From Fibrobacter sp. (lineage in GTDB: Bacteria > Fibrobacterota > Fibrobacteria > Fibrobacterales > Fibrobacteraceae): DNA of 64,000 nucleotides. The notes under the pieces are model-generated. The model was not told the origin of the DNA. It made no database searches and worked only from the letters and a program-made list of their open reading frames with translations. A program made the translations under genes and the position numbers. Location of the stretch: positions 1 to 64,000 of the forward strand of contig JAKSIK010000011.1 of the NCBI GenBank assembly GCA_024398835.1. Reading direction: 5' to 3'. Shown in pieces: positions 44,686 through 52,332 of the stretch. Position 1 is the first letter of the stretch. Every line of letters begins with the position of its first letter.

Positions 44686-45461
44686 ACGATTTCCTCCTCC
44701 GTCCAGCGGAGAAGCCCATGAGCTCTTGCTTCCGCAGCTGTATCCACTTGGATACAGCCTTTATCAATCACCATCATGCGATTGCAGTATTTTTCCGCAT
44801 ATTCGATGGAATGGGTAGAAACAAGAATTCCCATCTTCCGTTCTGCCGCCAAAGTGCGGAGCATTTTGAACAAATGATGGCTGTGAGGAACATCTAAAAA
44901 AGCGTCAGGTTCATCCAACAATAAAATCTGAACCTGCTGCGCCAAGGCCTCCGCCAGATAAACGCGGCTCCGTTCCCCATCGCTGAGTTCTGCGACAGCT
45001 CTGTTTGCAAATGCAGTCATTCCCACCGTAGCAAGGGCATCATCCACAATCCGCCCATCTTCTGCCAAGCGGCCATCCAGGAAGTTGGAATAAGGTGTGC
45101 GGCCAAGGCCCACAAATTCCCGAACCGTCATTCGCGAGGGGACCATATTCCCCATCCGCACCAAGGCGATTTTTTTCGCTCGTTCCCGGAGCGGCATGTT
45201 TACGACGCCCTCAATTTCAAAGGCGCCCGAAAGGGGTTGGACAAAGCCTGCCAAAGTTTTCAAAAGTGTACTTTTACCACTGCCATTTGCGCCCACCACT
45301 GCAACAACTTCGCCTGCAGACAAAGTAAAATCCAGCGGCGCGGCCAGCGCGGGCGCGGCACCCACAGCATCCGAGGTACCCGCGATAGCCGCGGCACCCG
45401 AAACCTTCCCATACCCGAACTCCAGTTTTTTGCATTGCAGAAGAGGAACTTCGTTTGTCAT
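44682..45461 (-). CDS. ABC transporter ATP-binding protein (FecE/BtuD type)
   Basis: Cytoplasmic ATPase of an iron-siderophore/cobalamin-type importer, 259 residues. Walker A is VGANGSGKSTLLKTL, the signature LSDGERSRVYLAEALAQQ, and Walker B LLLDEPDAFLDVPHSHHL. An Ala-rich insertion (GTSDAVGAAPALAAP) near residues 28-42, before the first strand pair, is atypical. It overlaps the permease gene by 4 nt and the TraB-like gene by 4 nt. The substrate is inferred from family only: metal chelate or corrinoid. Confidence 0.93.
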   Translation of the reverse strand: MTNEVPLLQCKKLEFGYGKVSGAAAIAGTSDAVGAAPALAAPLDFTLSAGEVVAVVGANGSGKSTLLKTLAGFVQPLSGAFEIEGVVNMPLRERAKKIALVRMGNMVPSRMTVREFVGLGRTPYSNFLDGRLAEDGRIVDDALATVGMTAFANRAVAELSDGERSRVYLAEALAQQVQILLLDEPDAFLDVPHSHHLFKMLRTLAAERKMGILVSTHSIEYAEKYCNRMMVIDKGCIQVDTAAEARAHGLLRWTEEEIV

Positions 45462-46393
45462 AAACGTCCCTCCCTACCGCTACGCAACAAAACCCAGAGA
45501 ATCACAGGAACGCCTACAATGCTAAGGGTCGCATTCAAAGGAATGGTGGGGAAAAGTCCCGCCAGCAAAGCCAAATCCGCACCGCACAACATCACGCCCG
45601 GAATCAGCACCCGATGGTTCGTAGTGTGAAATAGCAGATAAGTTAAATGGGGAACCGCAATGCCGATAAAAGCAACGGGCCCGCAGAAAGCCGTCACCGC
45701 AGCCGCCAGAATGGAGGCGCCCAACAGCACGCATTTCTTCTGCACTGCAACAGAGAGCCCGAGACCGCGGGCAAAATCGTCCCCCAGCCTCGCTCCATTC
45801 AAGTACCGGAGGCAAGAGACTATTAGGAGAAGCCCAACAGCAACCGCCACCGCAAAAATCCAGATGTTCGAAGGAGTGAGCCGGCCAAAACTGCCCATGC
45901 CCCAGGAGATGTACATCCGGAGGGATTCCGCGTCGCTCCCCGCAATGAGAAGGCTCACCAGCGCATCGATGAAGTAGCCAATGAGAAGCCCCGCTACCAG
46001 CAACACGGAATTGCGCTCAAATTTGGAAGCAATCCAGAAAATGATGACGGTTACAGCCAGAGCGCCCAAGGAGGCCGCCGTAAGCACGCCGAAATTTCCA
46101 AAGCTGAAGCCCGCCAGCAGCGCCAGCGCCACGCCAAGGCTAGCGCCATTGCTAATGCCCAGCACAAAAGGACCCGCCAAAGGATTGCGAAAAAGTGTCT
46201 GGAGGGAAAGGCCCGAAACAGAGAGAGCCGCACCTGCAAGAACGGCAGCCACCAACCGCGGAACCCGGAGTTTCCAAAGAACCGTGGCAAACATATCGGA
46301 GTCCAAATCAACAGGACCAATACACAACGTTCCTGCCATTAGCAAAACGGCAAGAACAACAAGCACCCCAAAACAAATGATACGGCGGACCAC
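45458..46393 (-). CDS. FecCD-family ABC permease
   Basis: Inner-membrane permease for iron-siderophore, haem or vitamin B12 import, 311 residues with about ten helices. Typical stretches are VLWKLRVPRLVAAVLAGAALSVSGLSLQTLFRNPLAGPFVLGISNGASLG and the C-terminal FCGPVAFIGIAVPHLTYLLFHTTNHRVLIPG. The start is probably GTG at 46393. It overlaps the ATPase gene by 4 nt and follows the Pro/Ala-rich gene by 8 nt. No substrate-binding protein is encoded here. Confidence 0.93.
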   Translation of the reverse strand: MVRRIICFGVLVVLAVLLMAGTLCIGPVDLDSDMFATVLWKLRVPRLVAAVLAGAALSVSGLSLQTLFRNPLAGPFVLGISNGASLGVALALLAGFSFGNFGVLTAASLGALAVTVIIFWIASKFERNSVLLVAGLLIGYFIDALVSLLIAGSDAESLRMYISWGMGSFGRLTPSNIWIFAVAVAVGLLLIVSCLRYLNGARLGDDFARGLGLSVAVQKKCVLLGASILAAAVTAFCGPVAFIGIAVPHLTYLLFHTTNHRVLIPGVMLCGADLALLAGLFPTIPLNATLSIVGVPVILWVLLRSGREGRL

Positions 46394-46401
46394 AATGGCC
46401 C

Positions 46402-47364
46402 CTACTTCTTTCCTTTCGCCTTTTCCAATTCCTTGGCGTACTCGGCAGAAGCTTTTTCATCCTTGATGTAGAATTCCGGCGGAACGTTATCAAAGCCCTG
46501 GAGGGCGTTGAGCCAGTTGTCGTTCAAATCGCGGAATTCAAGTTTTTTCAAGTTGTAGCGCAGGGTATCACCTCCAAGAATCTTGAAGGAGATAAAGTCC
46601 CAACGAATCACATTACGATCCTTGAACACCTCGCGGCTCACCATGGAAGTGTCGTTGTCGAAACGATATTTGGCCTTGTAAGTATACTCGCCCGTCATCT
46701 GGTAGCGGCCAGAATCGGAATACGTGCGGGTCACACCATAAAGAGTATCGTTCATTCCAAAGCGGAGTTCCGCATCGCGGAAGGCATGGCCATGAGCCAC
46801 AATCGCCGTGCGCCACACGCCAAAAACCAGTTCCTTCATCGCCTTCTGGAACACGGTGTCCTGCTTCCAGTGGTCGAAGTTGCTCTTGTCGTAACGGGCG
46901 CGCTTTACATACTTGCCTTCCAAAATGAGCTTGCGAACGCTATCGGCCTTGGCCTTGGCAATGCTATCCGTATTCTGCTTCATGGGGACAGCCGCCAATC
47001 CCTGGTCCATGGAATCCAGTTTGGCCTGAATCATTTCGTCCAAAACAGAGGTGGCGCCACGAGGTGCGACTACTTCGGAATCCACCGGAACTACAGGAGC
47101 CTGGGTTACGGGAAGAGGTTGAGCGGGGGTTGCCGGTTGGGCTTGTTCTGCCGGGGCAGGTTCCGCTGCCGGAGCTGGTTCTGCAGCTGGTGCGGGTTCC
47201 GCTGCCGGTTGAGCGGCAGGCTGCGCCGGTGATGCAGCAACGGGAGCAGCGGGAGCTACGGGTGCAGGTGCAGCCGCAGGTGCCGGTTCCTGTGCAAAAA
47301 CAAATCCCACAAATACAATGGAAAGTACAGAAACAATGCGCTTGTAAGTCGACAAAATCATCAC
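46402..47364 (-). CDS. Pro/Ala-rich exported protein of unknown function
   Basis: I do not recognise this 320-residue protein. A signal peptide (about 1-24, ending FVFAQ) is followed by a Pro/Ala/Glu-rich low-complexity stretch (about 25-95), typical of a flexible periplasmic or cell-wall-spanning tether. The C-terminal 190 residues are ordered, with many beta-prone segments (YGVTRTYSDSGRYQMTGEYTYKAKYRFDND) and a charged end. It is first in the operon with the FecCD permease, ATPase and TraB-like protein. A lipocalin-like or outer-membrane partner role is possible but not shown. Confidence 0.8.
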   Translation of the reverse strand: MMILSTYKRIVSVLSIVFVGFVFAQEPAPAAAPAPVAPAAPVAASPAQPAAQPAAEPAPAAEPAPAAEPAPAEQAQPATPAQPLPVTQAPVVPVDSEVVAPRGATSVLDEMIQAKLDSMDQGLAAVPMKQNTDSIAKAKADSVRKLILEGKYVKRARYDKSNFDHWKQDTVFQKAMKELVFGVWRTAIVAHGHAFRDAELRFGMNDTLYGVTRTYSDSGRYQMTGEYTYKAKYRFDNDTSMVSREVFKDRNVIRWDFISFKILGGDTLRYNLKKLEFRDLNDNWLNALQGFDNVPPEFYIKDEKASAEYAKELEKAKGKK

Positions 47365-47430
47365 TCCTAAATCTAGTTAATGAATTTTCAAAAGTTAAAC
47401 CACCCCCTCAAAACACCCTTAAAACATGTC

Positions 47431-47438
47431 TATATTTG
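47431..47438 (+). promoter_or_regulatory. TAnnTTTG box 4 nt before the nspC start
   Basis: TATATTTG is an exact match and ends 4 nt before the ATG at 47443. No ribosome-binding site lies between, suggesting a leaderless mRNA. Confidence 0.6.
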
Positions 47439-47442
47439 AGTC

Positions 47443-48570
47443 ATGCTGGATTACACGCAAATACCAAGCCCCTGTTTTGTTCTGGACGAAGCCAGGCTCC
47501 GTCGCAACATGGAAATTTTGAACGATATTCAAGCGCGGGCAAACGTGAAAATCATCTGCGCGCTGAAGGGCTACAGTTTTTGGCGGAGTTTTCCCATCAT
47601 CGCGGAATACCTCCCGGGGGCGACTGCTTCCAGCCTCAACGAGGCGCGGCTTGCCAAAGAGGAGATGGGCAAAGAAGTGCACGTCTTCGCACCCGTATAC
47701 AGCGATGACGAAATCGATGAAATTCTGGGCCTAGCGGACCACATCACCTTCAACAGTTTCAGCCAGTGGAAGCGCTTCAAAGACCGCACCCTCAAGGCGA
47801 AAGTCAGTCCGGGAATCCGCGTGAATCCGCAATTTTCCACAGTGGAAACGGACATCTACAATCCCTGCGGAAAATACTCCCGGCTTGGAGTGACCGAGGC
47901 CGAGTTCCAGCCGGAACTTTTGGACGGGATCGAGGGATTGCATTTTCACGCCCTCTGCGAGCAGGATGCCGATGCTCTGGAAGGGGTTCTCGACGCCTTT
48001 GAAAAGCATTTTGGAAAATACATCGACCAGATGAGGTGGGTCAACTTTGGCGGAGGCCATCACATCACCCGCAAGGACTACCATCGGGACGATTTGGTCC
48101 GCATCCTCAACGATTTTCACGCAAGGCATCCGGGAGTCCAAATCATTCTGGAACCTGGAGAAGCCGTAGGTTGGCAAACCGGAGAACTTGTCGCGACGGT
48201 AGAAGACATCGTCCACAACGAGATGGACATCGCCATCCTGAATGTTTCCATCAGCGCCCACATGCCGGACTGCCTGGAAATGCCTTACCGCCCAGTGATT
48301 ACAGGAGCAGCCCTCCCCGGCGAAAAGAAGTTTACATACAAAATAACAGGCGGGACATGCCTGGCCGGCGACCAATTGGGAGACTACTCCTTTGACGCAC
48401 CGCTAAAAGTCGGCGACCGCATCATCTTCGAAGACATGATTCACTACACCATGGTGAAAACAACCTTCTTCAATGGCGTTCGTCACCCGAGCATCGGCAT
48501 GTTTGATTTAAACGAAAAGTTCCACCTGTTGCACAAGTTTACCTACGAGCAGTTCAAAGACAAGCTGTAA
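47443..48570 (+). CDS. nspC: Carboxynorspermidine decarboxylase
   Basis: PLP enzyme of the alanine-racemase-fold decarboxylases that makes norspermidine or spermidine from the carboxy precursor. The protein has 375 residues. Lys42 in CALKGYSFW is the expected PLP lysine. GLHFHALCEQDADALE, VNFGGGHHITRKDY, ILEPGEAVGW and the substrate-site HMPDCLEMPYRP are typical of NspC. No carboxynorspermidine synthase gene is adjacent, so that partner must lie elsewhere. It is divergent from the exported-protein operon and apparently leaderless. Confidence 0.94.
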   Translation: MLDYTQIPSPCFVLDEARLRRNMEILNDIQARANVKIICALKGYSFWRSFPIIAEYLPGATASSLNEARLAKEEMGKEVHVFAPVYSDDEIDEILGLADHITFNSFSQWKRFKDRTLKAKVSPGIRVNPQFSTVETDIYNPCGKYSRLGVTEAEFQPELLDGIEGLHFHALCEQDADALEGVLDAFEKHFGKYIDQMRWVNFGGGHHITRKDYHRDDLVRILNDFHARHPGVQIILEPGEAVGWQTGELVATVEDIVHNEMDIAILNVSISAHMPDCLEMPYRPVITGAALPGEKKFTYKITGGTCLAGDQLGDYSFDAPLKVGDRIIFEDMIHYTMVKTTFFNGVRHPSIGMFDLNEKFHLLHKFTYEQFKDKL

Positions 48571-48620
48571 GATGTATTGAATGAAAACACCTGGTGTCGT
48601 AGTGGACGCCTAAATCATTA

Positions 48621-49178
48621 CTATTGCCAAATATCAATAAACATCGACTCCACTTCGTCTTGACAATCTTCGTTAAACACCTCTATACAGCCAAGCGATT
48701 TATAAAAAGAAACCGCTGATTCAAGTGGATGAAGAGTCAATAAGCGAACACCCGCTATTGACGACTTTCGAATCATTTGAAGCAATTTTTTGAACGCAAC
48801 CGAGCCTATCCCCCGATTTTGCCAATCAAGCCTCACTCCAAATGCCAGCAACATAACCGACGGAAAATCTTCATTATATCCAGTATTTCGCAAATTTGCA
48901 GGCTTATTTTCATAGGAACCAAAAGAAAAACCAGAGTTCGCAATACTTGCTAGAGCAAGAATGTCATCTGGTTTGGCTTTTTTCACTAGTTTATAAGTTT
49001 TAGAAAAATGTTCTTCATCCTCGTTTGGAACCACGTTGCAAAAGAACGTATCCAAAGAAACGGGATCATCGTCCGCAGTCGGGTCAAACGGTGGAAAACA
49101 AAAATGTCTCCAAGAAGCAATAACTAAAAAATCTTCCTCTGTGCAAGGAAGTAAAGAAAAATCAGATGGTTGAAGCAT
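48621..49178 (-). CDS. GNAT-family acetyltransferase
   Basis: A 185-residue acetyltransferase. The acetyl-CoA loop is QNRGIGS (about 120-126), preceded by the beta-4 strand VMLLAFGVRLD and followed by FKKLLQMIRKSS, LLTLHPLESAVSFYKSLGC. The length, context and tiny upstream gene recall GNAT toxins such as TacT that acetylate aminoacyl-tRNA. But no ribbon-helix-helix antitoxin is visible, so an ordinary N-acetyltransferase is equally likely. AT-rich and in an accessory patch. Confidence 0.8.
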   Translation of the reverse strand: MLQPSDFSLLPCTEEDFLVIASWRHFCFPPFDPTADDDPVSLDTFFCNVVPNEDEEHFSKTYKLVKKAKPDDILALASIANSGFSFGSYENKPANLRNTGYNEDFPSVMLLAFGVRLDWQNRGIGSVAFKKLLQMIRKSSIAGVRLLTLHPLESAVSFYKSLGCIEVFNEDCQDEVESMFIDIWQ

Positions 49179-49185
49179 CCGCTTA

Positions 49186-49335
49186 CTAATTATCAGGCTT
49201 GTCTATAATCGGGCGATCAACCACGGGGACTTTTATTTCGCCCCGAAGGTATTTCAAGACCCTCTCAACCTGCGAAGGCGGCACCACGACGGGTTTACTA
49301 TTGGGGAATCCTGCCGGTTTGCAACGAATAGCCAT
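49186..49335 (-). CDS. 49-residue small protein upstream of GNAT gene
   Basis: A short open frame begins with ATG at 49335, preceded by AAGGATAAGG. It encodes MAIRCKPAGFPNSKPVVVPP and then SQVERVLKYLRGEIKVPVVD, ending in TAG 7 nt before the GNAT start. The good ribosome-binding site and tight spacing suggest a real, co-transcribed gene. The sequence is basic then hydrophobic, with no known domain I can name. It could be an antitoxin or a leader peptide; neither is shown. Confidence 0.5.
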   Translation of the reverse strand: MAIRCKPAGFPNSKPVVVPPSQVERVLKYLRGEIKVPVVDRPIIDKPDN

Positions 49336-49430
49336 AGCCTTATCCTTAATTTAAAGGTGAATCTATTAACTCTAGAGCAAGCACTAAACAGGTGAAAGCC
49401 CGGCAACGCTCAAAAAACCGGCGTGCCCAT

Positions 49431-49459
49431 AATATACCAATTTATTTTATAAAAGGCAA
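49431..49459 (-). promoter_or_regulatory. Candidate promoter for small ORF-GNAT pair
   Basis: On the minus strand TTGCCT and TATATT are separated by 17 nt, a sigma-70-like arrangement, about 95 nt upstream of the small ORF. Motif-only evidence. Confidence 0.35.
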
Positions 49460-49601
49460 GGGACGGGCTCACACGGAAAAGAGTTTGTCACAAATGCAAA
49501 TGGGCAGTCCGATTTACCTATTCCCTTTCGATCTGTTATGCGACTTACAGAGCATTTCATCAGTCCCCGATGAGAAGACGTAGAGCGAGAATCTTGTCAC
49601 T

Positions 49602-50696
49602 TTACTTGTTGCTTTTTCGTCGATTACAATCACGACACAACATCTGACAATTTGAGTCAATTGTAGGTCCGCCTTCGCACCAAGGCATTATATGGTCAGC
49701 CTCCATCTGTGAAAGTTCAAAATGTTGTTTACAAACGGGACAAAAACCTAGTTGACGCTCGTAAGCTTTTATCTTCTGATTATCCGTGAAGGCTCGTATA
49801 GAAAGATTCCTCTCATCGTGAGTAAGAAGATATGGATAAATTCCTTTCTTACAAGTCACATCATCGTCCTTGATAAGTCTAGCAACTTCATTATCTAGCA
49901 ACTTAAAATCAAGAATTTCGTTTTTATACTTATCGTAAAGCGGTCCCCATTCCACACCCTTCATGATTTTCTTCCGTTCCTTGGTGGGCCTGAATGTGGA
50001 TTCTACCCAATCTATCACAGAACGGAAGTATAACCATAGGACATTAGCATTTTCGTCATGTTGGTGAACGGCCATATATGTGTCAATGGAATTTCCGGAA
50101 ATCCAGGCTATTGCAGTTTCGAGATATTCCTGGCGGTTCACCGCGCCGTCCAAATAGTCCGCACCAATTTTCTGAGCGGCACAGCCGTTCTTGCTAAAGT
50201 AACGTTTGGCATCGGCAAGCCACGGCCCGAAATACACGGCGTTTCGGAGTTCCTGCTTTGTCAACTTTTCACCGGCGATGTTGATTGTCTCGAACCACTT
50301 TAGCTTTTCGGAATCACTCCCCTCGCACACGTAGACCATCAACTCGTAATCGAGAATTTGATTTTGTTCGTCTTTCTGCAAGTTGTGGAAATGCTTGAAT
50401 AGGTAACTGAAATCTCCATCCACGTACTGGCAAATCGAAATGGTTCGCTGCTGTCCGTCAATGACCTCGAAAGTTCCGTCTTCCCGTTTCGCCCAGTACA
50501 TCACATTCAACGGGAAACCCTGACGGACAGTTTCAATGACGGCATCTCGCTGCTTTTCCTTGTAGATAAATTCCCGCTGGTACGGCGGGCGAATGTCCAG
50601 CCTTCCACCGAACGCGACGACACGCCCGGTTTCTTCATCGTTACTGTAACCTTCCACGAGGTCACGTACTTTAATTTGTTTAAGCTCTATCTTCAT
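49602..50696 (-). CDS. DUF262-HNH nuclease of a putative restriction system
   Basis: A 364-residue protein with two recognisable parts. The N-terminal DUF262 (ParB/GmrS-like) domain has YQREFIYKEKQRDAVIETVRQGFPLNVMYW and the diagnostic DGQQRT at 80-85, a nucleotide-dependent catalytic motif. The C-terminal end (about 320-364) is an HNH nuclease with CPVC, MEADHIMPWCEGG, NCQMLCRDCNRRKS. DUF262 and nuclease pairings are known from GmrSD-type modification-dependent restriction. Here the gene follows an adenine methyltransferase with a 4-nt overlap and an AGGAGG site inside it, so it is most simply the nuclease of a methyl-protected restriction system. Confidence 0.88.
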   Translation of the reverse strand: MKIELKQIKVRDLVEGYSNDEETGRVVAFGGRLDIRPPYQREFIYKEKQRDAVIETVRQGFPLNVMYWAKREDGTFEVIDGQQRTISICQYVDGDFSYLFKHFHNLQKDEQNQILDYELMVYVCEGSDSEKLKWFETINIAGEKLTKQELRNAVYFGPWLADAKRYFSKNGCAAQKIGADYLDGAVNRQEYLETAIAWISGNSIDTYMAVHQHDENANVLWLYFRSVIDWVESTFRPTKERKKIMKGVEWGPLYDKYKNEILDFKLLDNEVARLIKDDDVTCKKGIYPYLLTHDERNLSIRAFTDNQKIKAYERQLGFCPVCKQHFELSQMEADHIMPWCEGGPTIDSNCQMLCRDCNRRKSNK

Positions 50697-51715
50697 TTTT
50701 CCTCCTTACGACGACGGATGAGAATACGATTGTAAAGTCTCTTCATTTCACCATTTCCACCGCGGATATAAAACGCCGGACCGCCATCTGTTTTGCCCCT
50801 TATTTCTTTAATGATTCGCATATTTGCCAATTGCAACGAAGAGCCAATAATTTCAAATTGGTCAGGATTATAACGACTTAAAAATGTTACCGGAACACCC
50901 ATAAGTCCAAAATAATCCTGTGGAATAGTTTCTACTTTGCTCACTTCTATCGCATCATAATTCACATACTTCGGATATTCTTCAACCGAAAATTTTTTAT
51001 ACATAATCAATTCTTCATGTCTTTTAGAAAAGTCCAAATTGGTATACCAACAAGCATTTCCAAGGCTTCTCCATTTTTTCCCATACTCATCTACCCAAAA
51101 TCTTGTTTCTCGTGGTTCATAGTAATCGGGTACACGAAATTTCATATCCCCAACATGACAACCTAACCATAATCGGTCCTGTTGTAACAAGGGAAAAACC
51201 TCTTTATACATAATGGCGTTCTGATTTCCGACAATCAGAAACTCCTTCTTATACTCCACCAACTGCGCCACATATTCCCTGAACAAGCTAAACGGCGGAT
51301 TTGTCACCACGATGTCCGCCTGTTTCAAAAGTTCAATACATTCCGCGCTTCGAAAGTCACCATCGCCATCAAAGTAATGAATGCCAATTTCTTCGGGGTC
51401 GGGAACGCGGTTGCCGTTCTTGTCCCCAAAATATTCAAGCCAGATTGCCCGCTCGGAATCATTCTGACTAAACAGGTCGCGCTCCTGGTTCTTGAAACAG
51501 GTAGTGATAAGACGTTTTAGCCCAAGATGTTCAAAATTGTATGCGAAATAGTGGAAGAAATTAGAAACACGGGGGTCGTCACAATTGCAAAGAACCGTCT
51601 TTCCTTGAAAATGTCTCTTGTAGTGTTTCAGTTCGTTCTCGATATCCGAAAGCTGCGTATAGAATTCGTCCTTTTTTGCATTTTTTGCACTGTTCAGCTG
51701 ACTGTTTTTCGCCAT
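50693..51715 (-). CDS. EcoRI-type adenine-specific DNA methyltransferase
   Basis: A 340-residue modification enzyme resembling the EcoRI methyltransferase family. The N-terminal AKKDEFYTQLSDIENEL, a predicted SAM-binding strand (KTVLCNCDDPRVSNFFHYF), and the catalytic NPPF (139-142, in ADIVVTNPPFSLF) of N6-adenine enzymes are all present. SRYNPDQFEIIGSS and the C-terminal YNRILIRRRK also fit the family. It would protect host DNA from the overlapping downstream DUF262-HNH nuclease. It is AT-richer than the core genes. A 7+7 bp palindrome lies 20 nt upstream of the start. Confidence 0.9.
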   Translation of the reverse strand: MAKNSQLNSAKNAKKDEFYTQLSDIENELKHYKRHFQGKTVLCNCDDPRVSNFFHYFAYNFEHLGLKRLITTCFKNQERDLFSQNDSERAIWLEYFGDKNGNRVPDPEEIGIHYFDGDGDFRSAECIELLKQADIVVTNPPFSLFREYVAQLVEYKKEFLIVGNQNAIMYKEVFPLLQQDRLWLGCHVGDMKFRVPDYYEPRETRFWVDEYGKKWRSLGNACWYTNLDFSKRHEELIMYKKFSVEEYPKYVNYDAIEVSKVETIPQDYFGLMGVPVTFLSRYNPDQFEIIGSSLQLANMRIIKEIRGKTDGGPAFYIRGGNGEMKRLYNRILIRRRKEEK

Positions 51716-51734
51716 CGCCGCGCTCCGTGTTGAA

Positions 51735-51750
51735 AGTGAACGAGTTCACT
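51735..51750. promoter_or_regulatory. Palindrome upstream of methyltransferase
   Basis: AGTGAAC and GTTCACT flank a GA centre, 20 nt before the methyltransferase ATG. The symmetric form and position suit an operator for controlling the restriction-modification pair. Confidence 0.45.
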
Positions 51751-51877
51751 CTCATCCAGGAGCTGATCAAGACATTTTCAAAAGAATACAATACGCCCGC
51801 AAAACCCGAACGGATACAATCCACCCAGGGTACAATACGCCCATGTGTAGCACAGGCGACTGCGAGCCATTGTCTCA

Positions 51878-51927
51878 TTCTTTTTGTTGCTGAAAGTGTC
51901 TAGTTTTCAAATGAAGAACAAGAGCAA
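51878..51927. repeat. 50-bp direct repeat, copy 1
   Basis: Shares the core GAAAGTGTCTAGTTTTCAAA and then TG-AGAACAAGAGCAA with 52157-52205; only a few bases differ. Confidence 0.85.
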
Positions 51928-52156
51928 TACTCAACGAGCATTCACCCTTGTCCATGCAGGCACTTCCAAACTTTTTCTAGATACAAAAAAGGCGTGGAGT
52001 TGAATGCACTTACCATTTGAAGGTCTAGACTACCTGAACAAAATAAGCACAAACAACTCACGCCCCAAAAGGCCGAAAGGGAATTGGCAGAAGTAATCGA
52101 CCAACGACCAAACGATGCGGCAAGCAAAGCCTGTCGCAGACGTGAGCGTTCGCCTG

Positions 52157-52205
52157 TTCTCTTTGTTCTTGAAAGTGTCTAGTTTTCAAATGGAGAACAA
52201 GAGCA
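52157..52205. repeat. 50-bp direct repeat, copy 2
   Basis: Second copy of the repeat at 51878-51927, about 280 bp away in the same orientation. Confidence 0.85.
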
Positions 52206-52332
52206 AAAACTCTATTTTATGAGGAATATAGATTTTTTAGAAAGACCCTGAAGAGAAAATTGTAATTTTTGTAGAAAAACCACCCTTTTCAGTTAATGGG
52301 AATCAAAACGATAAATTTAGGGAATATAGAAG

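Larger units (their letters stand above)
51716..52332. other. 617-nt gene-free stretch with repeats
   Basis: No convincing gene. It holds a palindrome near the methyltransferase start, two copies of TACAATACGCCC (51787-51798 and 51831-51842), and a direct repeat of about 50 bp (51878-51927 and 52157-52205). It looks like a recombination-scarred junction between the restriction pair and the lipoprotein gene. Confidence 0.6.

Noticed and set aside
47365..47442. Cobalamin or other riboswitch before the FecCD operon
   Set aside because: The leader is under 80 nt and shows no conserved riboswitch core.
49392..49583. 63-codon plus-strand frame upstream of the GNAT pair
   Set aside because: No start signal and overlaps the candidate minus-strand promoter; composition looks non-coding.
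51579..51878. 99-codon minus-strand frame overlapping the methyltransferase start
   Set aside because: Its C-terminal part is out-of-frame methyltransferase sequence and the rest crosses repeat DNA.
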